Shown: positions 22,534 to 31,783, numbered from the stretch's first letter. The stretch is DNA of 62,444 nt from Paracoccaceae bacterium (GCA_023383015.1 JAHDXW010000024.1:1-62444); one strand, 5' to 3'. Notes: generated from the sequence alone by a model not told the origin. Numbers and translations are program-made.

Positions 22534-24126
22534 TTAAGCGCCGGCTGTGCCGCCCGCGAGGATCATGGCCGCCCCCTTCTCGGCGATCATCAGCGTCGGC
22601 GCGTTGGTGTTGCCCGAGGTGATCGTCGGCATCACCGAGGCGTCGGCCACCCGCAGCCGCTCGACCCCGCGCAGGCGCAGTGCGGGGTCGACGACGGCCG
22701 CGTCATCGGCCCCCATCCGGCAGGTGCCGACGGGGTGGAAGATGGTGGTGCCGATCCGCCCCGCGGCCGCCGCGAGGTCGGCGTCGTCCTCGGCCGCGGC
22801 CCCGGGACGGAACTCCTCGGGACGGTAGCGGGCCATCGGTGCCTGGGCCATGATGCGCCGCGCCAGCCGGATCGCCCGCGCCGCGACGATGCGGTCGCCG
22901 GGGGTGGACAGGTAGTTCGGGGCGATCTCGGGCGCCGCCGCGGGGTCGGGCGCGGTGATTCGGACATGGCCGCGGCTTTCGGGGCGCAGGTGGCAGACGC
23001 TTGCCGTGATCGCCGGAAATTCGTGGAGAGGCTGGCCGAAGGCGTCAAGCGACAACGGCTGGACATGGAATTCGAGATCGGGCGTCGCGACGTCGGGCGA
23101 GGACCGCGCGAAGGCGCCGAGCTGCGAGGGCGCCATCGACATCGGACCGGAGCGGAAGAGCGCGTACTCCAGCCCGATCCGCGCCTTGCCCCAGAGACTG
23201 CCGGCGAGGGTGTTGAGCGTCCGCGCCGCCTGGACGCGGAAGACGCAGCGCAGCTGCAGATGGTCCTGCAGGTTCTCGCCCACCGCCGCGTCGCGCCTGA
23301 CTTCGATGCCGAGGGCGCGCAGATGCGCCGCCGGGCCGATTCCCGACAGCTGCAGAAGCTGCGGCGAGCCGATCGCGCCGGCGGCCAGCACCACCTCGGA
23401 CCGTGCCCGCACCTCGCGCAGCTCTCCGCCCTGGCGGTAGCGCACGCCGGTCGCCCGCGCCCCGTCGAACAGGATGCGCTCGGCCAGGGCGCCGGTGATC
23501 ACCGCCAGTCCGGGACGGCCCGACACGGGGCGGAGGAACGCCTTGGCGGTGGTCCAGCGGAAACCGGCGCGCTGGTTGACCCGGAAGTAGCCGACGCCCT
23601 CGTTGTCGCCGCGGTTGAAATCCTCGACCGCCGGGATGCCGGCGGCCACCGCCGCGTCGCGGAAGGCGTCGAGGATGTCCCAGCGCAGCCGCTGGCGCTC
23701 GACCCGCCATTCGCCGCCCGCCCCGTGCATGGCGTCGGCACCGTCGGCATGGTCCTCGTGCCGGCGGAAATGCGGCAGCACGTCGTCCCAGCCCCAGCCG
23801 GTGCAGCCCATCTGCCGCCAGCCGTCGTAATCGGCCGCCTGCCCGCGCAGATAGAGCATGCCGTTGATCGCCGAGCAGCCGCCGAGCACCTTGCCGCGCG
23901 GATAAAGCAGGCTGCGCCCGCCCAGGCCCGGCTCGGGCCGTGTGCGCAGGCACCAGTCGGTGCGCGGGTTGCCGATGCAGTAGAGGTAGCCGACGGGGAT
24001 GTGGATCCAGGGATAGCGGTCGTTGCCGCCGGCCTCGATCAGCGCGACGCTGCCGCGGGCGGACAGCCGGTTGGCCAGCAGGCAACCCGCGGTGCCAGCG
24101 CCCACGACGACGAAATCGACCTCCAT
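22534..24126 (-). CDS. GMC-family FAD oxidoreductase (choline dehydrogenase-like)
   Basis: This flavoenzyme of about 530 aa oxidises an alcohol. FAD binding is shown by VVVGAGTAGCLLANRLSA and the GMC signature GKVLGGCSAINGMLYLRG. The catalytic His-containing C-terminal motif HPVGTCRMG is present, followed by DASVMPTITSGNTNAPT. The ATG at 24126 has GGAGG just upstream. It is divergent from the polyamine transporter operon across 196 nt. A choline dehydrogenase would normally sit with betB or betI, neither seen here, so the substrate is open. Confidence 0.9.
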   Translation of the reverse strand: MEVDFVVVGAGTAGCLLANRLSARGSVALIEAGGNDRYPWIHIPVGYLYCIGNPRTDWCLRTRPEPGLGGRSLLYPRGKVLGGCSAINGMLYLRGQAADYDGWRQMGCTGWGWDDVLPHFRRHEDHADGADAMHGAGGEWRVERQRLRWDILDAFRDAAVAAGIPAVEDFNRGDNEGVGYFRVNQRAGFRWTTAKAFLRPVSGRPGLAVITGALAERILFDGARATGVRYRQGGELREVRARSEVVLAAGAIGSPQLLQLSGIGPAAHLRALGIEVRRDAAVGENLQDHLQLRCVFRVQAARTLNTLAGSLWGKARIGLEYALFRSGPMSMAPSQLGAFARSSPDVATPDLEFHVQPLSLDAFGQPLHEFPAITASVCHLRPESRGHVRITAPDPAAAPEIAPNYLSTPGDRIVAARAIRLARRIMAQAPMARYRPEEFRPGAAAEDDADLAAAAGRIGTTIFHPVGTCRMGADDAAVVDPALRLRGVERLRVADASVMPTITSGNTNAPTLMIAEKGAAMILAGGTAGA

Positions 24127-24240
24127 CTCCGCCTCCCCCACCCTGTCGCGCACAGGCGCACCGCCGCACCCCGGGCGACTGCATTAGCACCGATGCGGGT
24201 ACCGTTCGCAACGCGGCGCACCGCCCCGCCAACTCACCCC

Positions 24241-24270
24241 TTGGCAGGCGCAAAACCGCAATGCCATAGT
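24241..24270 (+). promoter_or_regulatory. Promoter candidate for the polyamine ABC operon
   Basis: TTGGCA (24241-24246) and CATAGT (24265-24270) are separated by 18 nt, a reasonable sigma70 pair. They lie 53 nt before the ABC ATPase start codon in the divergent GMC/pot gap. Confidence 0.4.
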
Positions 24271-24322
24271 GGCGCCGTGCCGGCCCCCCGGGAGGCCGGC
24301 GGCAGGCCGACGCGGAGCGCCC

Positions 24323-25462
24323 ATGCCCGACACCCAGACCGTCGCCGCGCGCAAGCCATGGCTCGATCCGGCCCAGAAGCCCTTCGTCCGCATCCAGAAG
24401 GTGACCAAGAAGTTCGGCGACTTCACCGCTGTCTGGGACGTCAGCCTTGACATCTTCAAGGGCGAACTGTTCTGCCTGCTGGGCGGATCGGGGTCGGGCA
24501 AGTCGACGCTGCTGCGGATGATCGCGGGCTTCGAGGCGCCGACCTCGGGGCGGATCGAGATCGACGGGCAGGACATGACCCATGTCGCGCCCTACGACCG
24601 GCCGACCAACATGATGTTCCAGTCCTACGCGCTGTTTCCGCACATGACGGTGGAGCGCAACGTCGCCTACGGCCTGCTGCGCGAGGGCATGGCCCGCGAC
24701 AAGGCCATGGAGCGGGTCGCAGCGATGCTGAAGCTCGTCCAGCTGACCCCCTTCGCGGGCCGCAAGCCGCACCAGCTCTCGGGCGGCCAGCGCCAGCGCG
24801 TGGCGCTGGCCCGTGCGCTGGTGAAGCGGCCGAAGCTGCTGCTGCTGGACGAGCCGCTCGGGGCGCTGGACAAGAAGCTGCGCGAGGAGACCCAGTTCGA
24901 GCTGGTCAAGATCCAGGAGACCCTGGGCATCACCTTCATGGTCGTCACCCACGACCAGGAGGAGGCGATGACGCTGTCGAGCCGGATCGGGGTGATGAAC
25001 GAGGGCGAGATCGTCCAGGTGGGCGAGCCCAACGAGATCTACGAGTTCCCGCACTCGCGCTTCGTGGCCGATTTCGTGGGCTCGGTGAACATCTTCGAGG
25101 GCCGGGTAATCGAGGACGAGCCCGACTTCATCCGCCTCGCCTCGCCCGAGGCAGGCTGCGACATCCATGTCGGCCACGGCGTCGCCTGCACCCTCAACCA
25201 GACGCTGTGGTATGCGGTGCGGCCCGAGAAGATGCGCCTGTCGCGCACCGACCCGGGAGGCGCCTTCAACCGCGTCCAGGGCGTGGTGCAGGAGATCGCC
25301 TATCTCGGCAACCTGTCGATCTTCCGCGTCAGGCTCGATTCGGGAAAGGTCGTCCGCGCCACCCGGGCCAATGTCGCACGGGTCGATGAGGAGGCGATCT
25401 CGTGGGACGAGCGCGTCTGGGTGTCGTGGACCGACACCGCCGGCGTGGTCCTGAACCGATGA
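24323..25462 (+). CDS. potA: Polyamine-type ABC transporter ATP-binding protein
   Basis: This 379-aa import ATPase resembles PotA/PotG. It has Walker A GGSGSGKST, Q-loop FQSYALFPHMTV, signature LSGGQRQRVALARAL, Walker B LLLLDEPLGALD and switch His in VVTHDQEEAM. A C-terminal TOBE domain (about 290-379) follows. The ATG at 24323 gives MPDTQTVAARKPWLDP, typical of PotG. It overlaps the first permease by 4 nt. Putrescine or spermidine is the likely substrate by family, not proven. Confidence 0.93.
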   Translation: MPDTQTVAARKPWLDPAQKPFVRIQKVTKKFGDFTAVWDVSLDIFKGELFCLLGGSGSGKSTLLRMIAGFEAPTSGRIEIDGQDMTHVAPYDRPTNMMFQSYALFPHMTVERNVAYGLLREGMARDKAMERVAAMLKLVQLTPFAGRKPHQLSGGQRQRVALARALVKRPKLLLLDEPLGALDKKLREETQFELVKIQETLGITFMVVTHDQEEAMTLSSRIGVMNEGEIVQVGEPNEIYEFPHSRFVADFVGSVNIFEGRVIEDEPDFIRLASPEAGCDIHVGHGVACTLNQTLWYAVRPEKMRLSRTDPGGAFNRVQGVVQEIAYLGNLSIFRVRLDSGKVVRATRANVARVDEEAISWDERVWVSWTDTAGVVLNR

Positions 25463-26394
25463 GCACGCCGGCAGCCGGGCGCGGGCCGATGACGCGGCTG
25501 CTGGCCGCGCTTGGCCTGTCGGGGCGGGCGCTGGTGATCGCGGTGCCGCTCGCCTGGCTGGCGCTGTTCTTCCTCGTCCCCTTCCTCGTCGTCGCCAAGA
25601 TCAGCCTGTCGGAGGCCGCGATCGCCCGGCCGCCCTACACGCCGCTCTGGGAGTGGGAGGGGCTGCGCGTCACGCTGTTCCTCAACTTCGAGAACTACGC
25701 CTATCTCTGGCGCGACGCGCTCTACCTCGATGCCTACCTGTTCTCGATCTCGACCGCCTTCATCTCGGCGGCGGTGGCGCTGGTGGTGGGCTACCCGATG
25801 GCCTATTTCATCGCCCGCAGCCCCGAGCCGCGGCGGACGCTGCTGCTGATGCTGGTGATCCTGCCGTTCTGGACCTCGTTCCTCTTGCGCGTCTACGCCT
25901 GGCAGGGCTTCCTGCGCGACACCGGGGTGGTGAACGGGCTCCTGACCGGCCTCGGCATCATCGACGAGCCGCTGCGTCTGCTGCAGACCAACTTCGCGGT
26001 CTATCTCGGCATCGTCTACACTTACCTGCCGTTCATGATCCTGCCGCTCTACGCCACGCTGGTGAAGCTCGAGCAGGATCTGCTCGAGGCCTCGGCCGAT
26101 CTCGGCGCCAGGCCAGTGGCCACCTTTCTCACCATCACGCTGCCGCTGTCGGTGCCAGGGATGATCGCGGGGTTCCTTCTGGTGTTCATCCCGGCGATCG
26201 GCGAGTTCGTCATCCCCGAACTGCTGGGCGGGCCGGACACGCTGATGATCGGGCGGGTTCTGTGGAACGAGTTCTTCGGCAGCCGCGACTGGCCGGTGGC
26301 CTCGGCGGTGGCAATCGTGATGCTGCTCGTCGTCGTGGTGCCGATCGTCTTCCTGCGCCAGATCCAGGCCCATGCCGAGGAGCGCGTGAAATGA
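25459..26394 (+). CDS. potB: Polyamine-type ABC transporter permease (PotB/PotH)
   Basis: This 311-aa inner-membrane permease has six predicted helices. The first is the long VIAVPLAWLALFFLVPFLVV. The cytoplasmic EAA loop, EASADLGARPVATFLTITLP, docks on the ATPase. MILPLYATLVKLEQDLLEAS and PAIGEFVIPELLGG are PotH hallmarks. It is linked by ATGA overlaps to the ATPase upstream and the second permease downstream. Confidence 0.92.
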   Translation: MSTPAAGRGPMTRLLAALGLSGRALVIAVPLAWLALFFLVPFLVVAKISLSEAAIARPPYTPLWEWEGLRVTLFLNFENYAYLWRDALYLDAYLFSISTAFISAAVALVVGYPMAYFIARSPEPRRTLLLMLVILPFWTSFLLRVYAWQGFLRDTGVVNGLLTGLGIIDEPLRLLQTNFAVYLGIVYTYLPFMILPLYATLVKLEQDLLEASADLGARPVATFLTITLPLSVPGMIAGFLLVFIPAIGEFVIPELLGGPDTLMIGRVLWNEFFGSRDWPVASAVAIVMLLVVVVPIVFLRQIQAHAEERVK

Positions 26395-27200
26395 GGCGCG
26401 GCCTGTTCCTGCCTGTGGTCTGCACGCTGGGCTTCGTGTTCCTCTACGCGCCGATCGTCTCGCTGGTCGTCTACAGCTTCAACGACAGCCGGCTGGTCAC
26501 CGTCTGGGGCGGGTTCTCGACGCGCTGGTATGTCCAGCTGTTCACCGACCCCCAGATCCTCGGCGCGGCGTGGATATCGCTGCAGGTCGCCGCCATCTCG
26601 GCCACCCTCGCGGTCGCACTCGGCACGCTGGCGGCCTATGTGCTGACGCGATTCGGCCCCTTCCGGGGCCGCGCCATCCTGACCGGCATGGCGACCGCAC
26701 CGCTGGTGATGCCCGAGGTCATCACCGGGCTGTCGCTTCTGCTGCTGTTCGTGGCGATGGAGCAGATCATCGGCTGGCCGGGCGGGCGCGGGATGACGAC
26801 GATCATCATCGCCCATGTGACCTTCTGCATGGCCTATGTCGCGGTCGTGGTGCAGTCGCGGCTGTCGGGCATGGACGAGAGCCTCGAGGAGGCGGCGATG
26901 GACCTCGGGGCGCGGCCGGTTCGCGTGTTCTTCGACGTCACCATCCCGGTGATCGCTCCGGCGCTGGTCGCGGGCTGGCTGCTCGCCTTCACGCTGTCGC
27001 TGGACGATCTCGTGATCGCCAGCTTCGTCACCGGGCCCGGTGCCTCGACCCTGCCGATGATCATCTTCTCCAAGGTCCGCCTCGGCGTCTCGCCCGACAT
27101 CAACGCGCTGGCGACGATCATCATCGCGGTGGTGGCGCTCGGCGTGGTCGTGGCCACCTGGCAGATGCGGCGGTCGATGCGGGGGCGCCGGACGAGCTGA
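26391..27200 (+). CDS. potC: Polyamine-type ABC transporter permease (PotC/PotI)
   Basis: This 269-aa second permease of the importer has PIVSLVVYSFNDSRLVTVWG near the N-terminus and the EAA loop EEAAMDLGARPVRVFFDVTI. LSLDDLVIASFVTGPGASTL is typical of PotC/PotI. The ATG at 26391 overlaps the previous stop. It is the last gene of the cluster, and no periplasmic binding protein (potD/potF) follows within 250 nt. Confidence 0.92.
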   Translation: MRRGLFLPVVCTLGFVFLYAPIVSLVVYSFNDSRLVTVWGGFSTRWYVQLFTDPQILGAAWISLQVAAISATLAVALGTLAAYVLTRFGPFRGRAILTGMATAPLVMPEVITGLSLLLLFVAMEQIIGWPGGRGMTTIIIAHVTFCMAYVAVVVQSRLSGMDESLEEAAMDLGARPVRVFFDVTIPVIAPALVAGWLLAFTLSLDDLVIASFVTGPGASTLPMIIFSKVRLGVSPDINALATIIIAVVALGVVVATWQMRRSMRGRRTS

Positions 27201-27333
27201 CGGGGCGGGGAAATGCGGCCCGGTCAGGGCACTGGCCGTTCAACAGGCAGAGGGGCATGGCTGCCGCGTGCGGCTGCCCGGGTTCCTGATCCATGGAAGG
27301 CGGCACGAGGGCGGCGGGCGCGGAACGAAAGAA

Positions 27334-27355
27334 GGCCCGGGCTTGCGCCCGGGCC
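27334..27355 (-). terminator. Rho-independent terminator of the response-regulator gene
   Basis: GGCCCGGGC (27334-27342) and GCCCGGGCC (27347-27355) form a perfect 9-bp stem with a 4-nt loop. On the minus strand it is followed by TTCTTTCGTTCC, a T-rich tail, about 95 nt after the regulator stop codon. It may also stop the polyamine operon from the other side. The rest of the 250-nt gap 27201-27450 shows no gene. Confidence 0.7.
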
Positions 27356-27450
27356 AGTCCAACAGGGAGGAGCCCGGTCATGACCCCGGCCGGGCGAGGG
27401 GAGCACCACGAGAGACCGGGGCAGGATGCCCCGAAAGGGTTAACGAAGCG

Positions 27451-28137
27451 TCACGCCACCAGCCGGTAGCCGCCGCTCTCGGTGACCAGAAGGCGGGCGT
27501 TGGAGGGGTCGGGCTCGATCTTCTGCCGCAGGCGGTAGATGTGGGTCTCCAGCGTGTGCGTCGTGACCCCGGCGTTGTAGCCCCAGACCTCGTGCAGCAG
27601 CACGTCGCGCGGCACGACCCCGTCGGAGGCGCGGTAGAGGAACTTCAGGATGTTGGTCTCCTTCTCGGTCAGGCGGATCTTGCGTTCCCTGGCGTCGAGC
27701 AGCATCTTCATCGCCGGCTTGAAGGTATAGGGCCCAAGCTGGAAGATGGCGTCCTCGCTCTGCTCATGGGTTCTAAGCTGCGCTCTCAGGCGCGCAAGCA
27801 GGACGGGAAACTTGAACGGCTTTGTCACGTAGTCGTTGGCGCCCGACTCGAGGCCCAGGATGGTGTCGGCATCGGTGTCGTGGCCGGTCAGCATGACCAC
27901 GGGCGACTTGAAGCCGCCCTTCCGCATCCGCCGGCACAGCTCACGCCCGTCGGTGTCGGGAAGGCCGACGTCCAGGATGGCGAGGTCGAAATGCTGGGCG
28001 CGCATCTTCTCGATCGCCTCGGCGCCTGTGCCGGCCTCGAACACGTCGAAATCCTCGGTCATCACGAGTTGCTCCGACAGCGCCTCGCGGAGATCGCCGT
28101 CGTCATCGACGAGAAGGATTTTCTTGAGGTTCGCCAT
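27451..28137 (-). CDS. OmpR-family response regulator, CenR-like
   Basis: This 228-aa regulator has an N-terminal receiver domain with acidic pocket LLVDDDGDL, phospho-acceptor D56 (LDVGLPD), T84 (LTGHD) and K107 (TKPFK). A winged-helix DNA-binding domain (about 130-228, ETNILKFLYRAS and THTLETHIYRLRQKIE) follows. The sequence closely resembles the conserved alphaproteobacterial CenR regulator of envelope and division genes, as far as I recall it. There is no sensor kinase next to it. AAGGAAAGGAG precedes the ATG. CtrA and ChvI are less likely. Confidence 0.85.
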   Translation of the reverse strand: MANLKKILLVDDDGDLREALSEQLVMTEDFDVFEAGTGAEAIEKMRAQHFDLAILDVGLPDTDGRELCRRMRKGGFKSPVVMLTGHDTDADTILGLESGANDYVTKPFKFPVLLARLRAQLRTHEQSEDAIFQLGPYTFKPAMKMLLDARERKIRLTEKETNILKFLYRASDGVVPRDVLLHEVWGYNAGVTTHTLETHIYRLRQKIEPDPSNARLLVTESGGYRLVA

Positions 28138-28292
28138 TGCGTTGCTCCTTTCCTTGCGGGTCAGGTGCGGGCCCGGGGCGGCGGTCGCAAGCTTTGTGAC
28201 AGGCGGCTCACGCGGTCGTGTCGCCGGGCAGGGAATTGTTTCAATCCGGCCGCGGGGAGACTAGATGGTGGCGGCAGCCGGAGGAAGCGCGC

Positions 28293-29384
28293 GTGAGCCT
28301 CGCCCCGACCACCGTCGAACGCCTGGCCCGCGCCCGGGCAGACCTTCGCATGGGCGTGCCGGTCGCGCTGGCTGTGCCCGGCGGCGGCGCGCTGGTCGCG
28401 GCGGTCGAGACGCTGGGCGCCGCGCGGCTGGCCGACCTGCGGGCCCGCGGCGGGGCGCTGACCCTGGCCATCACCGCCAAGCGCGCGGCGACGCTCAAGG
28501 CCCGCGCCTATGACGGCGACATCGCGCAGCTTGTGGTGCCGGCGGAGGCGACACGCGACTGGCTGGTGGCCGTGGCCGACCCTGCCGACGACCTGCGGGT
28601 GCCGATGAAGGGCCCGCTGCAGTCCCGGCGCGAGGGCGACGGGGCGGTCGCGCGCGCCGCGGTGGGGCTGGCCAAGGCGGCTCGGCTGTTGCCGGCGGCA
28701 CTGGTCCTGCCGGTGGCTGACGCGGCTGCGGCTGCGGCGGCCGACGACCTCACGCTGCTCGACCTCGCAGCGGTCGCCCCGGCGGTCGCCGGGGTCGCCC
28801 CGCCGCGCGCGGTGATCGCCGCGCGGGTGCCGATGGCCGCCGCGGCGGCGGGGCGGCTACACGTCTTCCGGCCCGAGGACGGCGGCGAGGAGCACTATGC
28901 CGTCGAGGTCGGCGCCCCCGCGCGGGATGCCCCGGTGCTGGCCCGGCTGCATTCGGCCTGCTTCACCGGCGACGTGCTCGGAAGCCTGAAGTGCGACTGC
29001 GGCGCCCAGCTGCGGACGGCCCTGGCGCGGATGGGCGAGGAGGGGGCGGGCGTGCTGCTCTACCTCAACCAAGAGGGGCGCGGGATCGGGCTTGCCAACA
29101 AGCTGCGCGCCTACGCGCTGCAGGACCAGGGCTTCGACACGGTGGAGGCGAATCACCGCCTCGGCTTCGAGGATGACGAGCGCGACTTCCGGATCGGCGC
29201 GGCGATCCTGCGGGCGATGGGGTTCTCGGCGGTTCGGCTGATGACCAACAACCCCGCCAAGGTGGCGATGATGGAGCGCTGCGGCCTGCAGGTGGTGGAG
29301 CGGGTCCCGCTGGCGGTCGGACGCACCGCCGAGAATGCGGGCTACCTAGCCACCAAGGCTGCGAAGTCGGGGCACATCCTGTGA
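28293..29384 (+). CDS. ribA: GTP cyclohydrolase II
   Basis: This 363-aa enzyme converts GTP to 2,5-diamino-6-ribosylamino-pyrimidinone phosphate, the first step of riboflavin synthesis. The catalytic half (about 190-363) has the Zn site CFTGDVLGSLKCDCG, YLNQEGRGIGLANKLRAY, and the closing LMTNNPAKV. The N-terminal half resembles a degenerate DHBP-synthase-like domain of long alphaproteobacterial RibA forms. I chose the GTG at 28293 (SLAPTTVERLARARADLRMG), with GGAGGAAG upstream. It overlaps the next gene by GTGA. Confidence 0.9.
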   Translation: MSLAPTTVERLARARADLRMGVPVALAVPGGGALVAAVETLGAARLADLRARGGALTLAITAKRAATLKARAYDGDIAQLVVPAEATRDWLVAVADPADDLRVPMKGPLQSRREGDGAVARAAVGLAKAARLLPAALVLPVADAAAAAAADDLTLLDLAAVAPAVAGVAPPRAVIAARVPMAAAAAGRLHVFRPEDGGEEHYAVEVGAPARDAPVLARLHSACFTGDVLGSLKCDCGAQLRTALARMGEEGAGVLLYLNQEGRGIGLANKLRAYALQDQGFDTVEANHRLGFEDDERDFRIGAAILRAMGFSAVRLMTNNPAKVAMMERCGLQVVERVPLAVGRTAENAGYLATKAAKSGHIL

Positions 29385-29890
29385 GTCCCCGCGCCGGCGA
29401 TCTGGTCGTCGGCCGGTGGGGCGCCCGCTTCCGCGGCCGGCGGTTCGCCTGCGCGCTGGGCCGCGGCGGCATCCGCGCCGACAAGCGCGAGGGCGACGGG
29501 GCGACCCCGGCGGGGACGCACCGGATCGTCGGGCTGATGTTCCGGCCCGACCGGCTGGGCCGGGGACGGCTGCCGTCGGGGGCGCGCTGCATCGGCCCGC
29601 GCGACCTGTGGTCGGACGATCCCGCCGACGCCCGCTACAACCGCCTGGTGCGCGCCCCCCACCGGCACGGGCACGAGCGGTTGCGGCGGGCCGACCGGCT
29701 TTACGACATCGTGCTGGTGACCGACTGGAACTGGCCGCTGGCGGTGGCCGGCCGCGGTTCGGCGATCTTTGTCCACCTCTGGCGCCAGCCGCGCCACCCG
29801 ACCGCCGGCTGCGTCGCCTTCGCCCGCGCCGATCTGATGTGGATCGTCCGGCGCCTGCGACGGGAGGACCGGCTGGTCATCCGGGACTGA
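29381..29890 (+). CDS. L,D-transpeptidase (YkuD) family protein
   Basis: This 169-aa protein is a compact YkuD domain with the catalytic cluster IFVHLWRQPRHPTAGCVAF, holding His and the nucleophilic Cys. YkuD enzymes form 3-3 peptidoglycan crosslinks or attach lipoproteins. I see no clear signal peptide, which is common in this short subfamily. The GTG start overlaps the ribA stop by 4 nt, and the 3' end overlaps convergent yggS by 14 nt. Confidence 0.85.
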   Translation: MSPRAGDLVVGRWGARFRGRRFACALGRGGIRADKREGDGATPAGTHRIVGLMFRPDRLGRGRLPSGARCIGPRDLWSDDPADARYNRLVRAPHRHGHERLRRADRLYDIVLVTDWNWPLAVAGRGSAIFVHLWRQPRHPTAGCVAFARADLMWIVRRLRREDRLVIRD

Positions 29891-30548
29891 GGGCCCCGCG
29901 CGCCGCCCGCGACCCGAAGATCGCCGAGCCGACGCGCACGACGGTCGCCCCCTCGGCCACCGCGATCTCGAAATCGTCGGACATGCCCATCGACAGGCCC
30001 GCCAGCCCCGCGGTCAGGGCGATCGACCGCAGCAGGCGGAAATGCGGCACCGGGTCCGAATCGACCGGCGGGATGCACATCAGCCCCTCGACCGGAAGGG
30101 ACATCCGGCGCACGTCGGCCAGGAATGCATCGGCCTCGCCCGGCAGCACGCCGGCCTTCTGCGGCTCGGCTCCGGTGTTGACCTGGACGTAGAGCCGCGG
30201 ACAGGCGCCGCGGGCCTGGGCGAGATCGGCCAGCGTGCGGGCCAGCCGGGGCCGGTCGAGCGACTGGATGACCGCGAAGCGGGCGACGGCCGCGCGGGCC
30301 TTGTTGGTCTGGAGAGGGCCTATGAGGTGCAGTTCCACCCCCGGGAAGTCGGGCTCCAGCGCCGCCCAGCGCGCCTCGGCCTCCTGCACGCGGTTCTCGC
30401 CGAAGCACCGGTGGCCGGAGGCGAGCACCGCGCGGACCCGCGCCTCGGGCTGCTCCTTGGAGACCGCGACGAGCTGCACCGCACCCGCCTCGCGGCCGGC
30501 CGCCGCCTCGGCAGCCCGCAGCCGCGCCAGCACCGCATCAAGGCCCAT
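29877..30548 (-). CDS. yggS: Pyridoxal phosphate homeostasis protein (YggS/PROSC family)
   Basis: This 223-aa PLP-binding TIM-barrel protein buffers free pyridoxal phosphate. K31 in VAVSK is the PLP lysine. FGENRVQEAEAR, HLIGPLQTNKAR and GLSMGMSDDFEIA with VRVGSAIFG near the end are family signatures. Length is normal. It stands alone, convergent with the L,D-transpeptidase gene and followed upstream by the first porin. Confidence 0.94.
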   Translation of the reverse strand: MGLDAVLARLRAAEAAAGREAGAVQLVAVSKEQPEARVRAVLASGHRCFGENRVQEAEARWAALEPDFPGVELHLIGPLQTNKARAAVARFAVIQSLDRPRLARTLADLAQARGACPRLYVQVNTGAEPQKAGVLPGEADAFLADVRRMSLPVEGLMCIPPVDSDPVPHFRLLRSIALTAGLAGLSMGMSDDFEIAVAEGATVVRVGSAIFGSRAARGALSPG

Positions 30549-30585
30549 CGCCGGTTCCCGCAGTCGCCGCCCTGGAAATGGCGAT

Positions 30586-30608
30586 CCCCGCGGAGTGGCT
30601 CCGCGGGG
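30586..30608 (-). terminator. Hairpin downstream of porin 1
   Basis: CCCCGCGGAG (30586-30595) and CTCCGCGGGG (30599-30608) form a perfect 10-bp stem with a 3-nt loop, 48 nt after the porin 1 stop. The trailing minus-strand sequence is only mildly T-rich. Confidence 0.6.
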
Positions 30609-30656
30609 ACCGGTCGACCGTTCGGAGGCGCCAGGTGCGCCCCCGTCATCTGGTCA

Positions 30657-31592
30657 TCAGAACGTGAAGGACAGGCCGATGTCGCCCCAGGTGTCGTCGC
30701 CGAAGCCTTCGATGTCCTCGTTGACGATGCCGGCCATCAGCTTCGCGCCGCCGCCGAGGTCGTAGGCCACGCCGAGACCCAGCGCGCGCTCGTTGGCGAA
30801 GAAGTCGAAGTCGTTCTGGCGCCAGAAGGCGGTGACGGTGGTCGCGCCGAAGGTGTGGTCGACCGACACGCCGTACTGGGTGAAGCCGCCAAGGAAGTCG
30901 TCGGACGAGCCGACCATCGCCTTCACCGTGGTGGCGCCGAAGGTCATGCTGCCGCCGCCAACGATGTGACCGAAGTCATCGTTGAACAGCTGGTCTTCCA
31001 TGTGCTCGTAGCCGATGCCGACCTTGAAGCTGCCGCCCGAGAAGGTGCCGGCGTAGCCGAAGCCGAAGGCATAGGTCGTGAACTGGCGGGCCAGGTGGCC
31101 GCCGATGCCGCGGCCGCCGATCGCGCCGTTGCCGTCCGTCGCCGAGGCGGCGAAGGTGAAGCCCGACATCGTGTAGGTGTACTGGAAGGTCGGGTCCTGC
31201 ACCGGATCGCCGACGAAGTCCGAGAAGTACACCGTGTCATTCAGGTCGCCGAGCCCGGTGAGGCCGACGCCCGAGACGTTGCCGGCCACGACTTCGGCGG
31301 CGCCGTCGACGTCACCCATCATGACCTTGCCGAAGGCACCCGACACCCAGATGTTGCCGGCCGCGCCAGCGGCGCCGTTGGCGGCGTTGTCGGCGCGGAT
31401 CGAGCCACCGAAGCTCAGCCCGTTGTCCGTCTGGCCCGACAGCGTGAAGGTCACGCGCACCCGGCTGGTGAAGTTCCAGTCCTCGCCGTCGAAGTGAAGA
31501 CCCATCCGGCCGTTGCCGCCCACGGTCACGTCGGCAGCCGCCGCACCGGCCGTCATCAGCAGCGCGGTGGAGGCCACAAGAAGCTTTTTCAT
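30657..31592 (-). CDS. Outer-membrane porin 1
   Basis: This 311-aa porin has a Sec signal peptide (KKLLVASTALLMTAGAAAA, cut before DVTVGG) and a Gly/Asp/aromatic-rich barrel. It ends in IGLSFTF with a terminal Phe, the BAM recognition signal. VTVGGNGRMGLHFDGEDWNF is typical of Rhodobacter porins, which form trimeric 16-strand channels. The ATG at 31592 has GAGGGAAA upstream. It is paralogous to the next porin and has its own terminator, so it probably forms a separate transcript. Confidence 0.93.
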   Translation of the reverse strand: MKKLLVASTALLMTAGAAAADVTVGGNGRMGLHFDGEDWNFTSRVRVTFTLSGQTDNGLSFGGSIRADNAANGAAGAAGNIWVSGAFGKVMMGDVDGAAEVVAGNVSGVGLTGLGDLNDTVYFSDFVGDPVQDPTFQYTYTMSGFTFAASATDGNGAIGGRGIGGHLARQFTTYAFGFGYAGTFSGGSFKVGIGYEHMEDQLFNDDFGHIVGGGSMTFGATTVKAMVGSSDDFLGGFTQYGVSVDHTFGATTVTAFWRQNDFDFFANERALGLGVAYDLGGGAKLMAGIVNEDIEGFGDDTWGDIGLSFTF

Positions 31593-31783
31593 CGGTTTCC
31601 CTCGTTGTCTCTCAGGTGCAGCCCAACCCAGGGACCCGGATTGGCTAGATGCGTGTTTCGCGCGTCCCCCCTTACATTGCAAGGCGAAGCGGCAGGCCGG
31701 CCGCATCGGCCCGGGCCATGGTGCAGGAAGGCCACACCCCGGCCACAGACCAGCCCCGCAACCGTCCGGAAGCAAACGCAAAA

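Noticed and set aside
23045-25177. Minus-strand frame spanning the GMC gene and the ABC ATPase
   Set aside because: It covers two genes on different strands and contains only shadow sequence.
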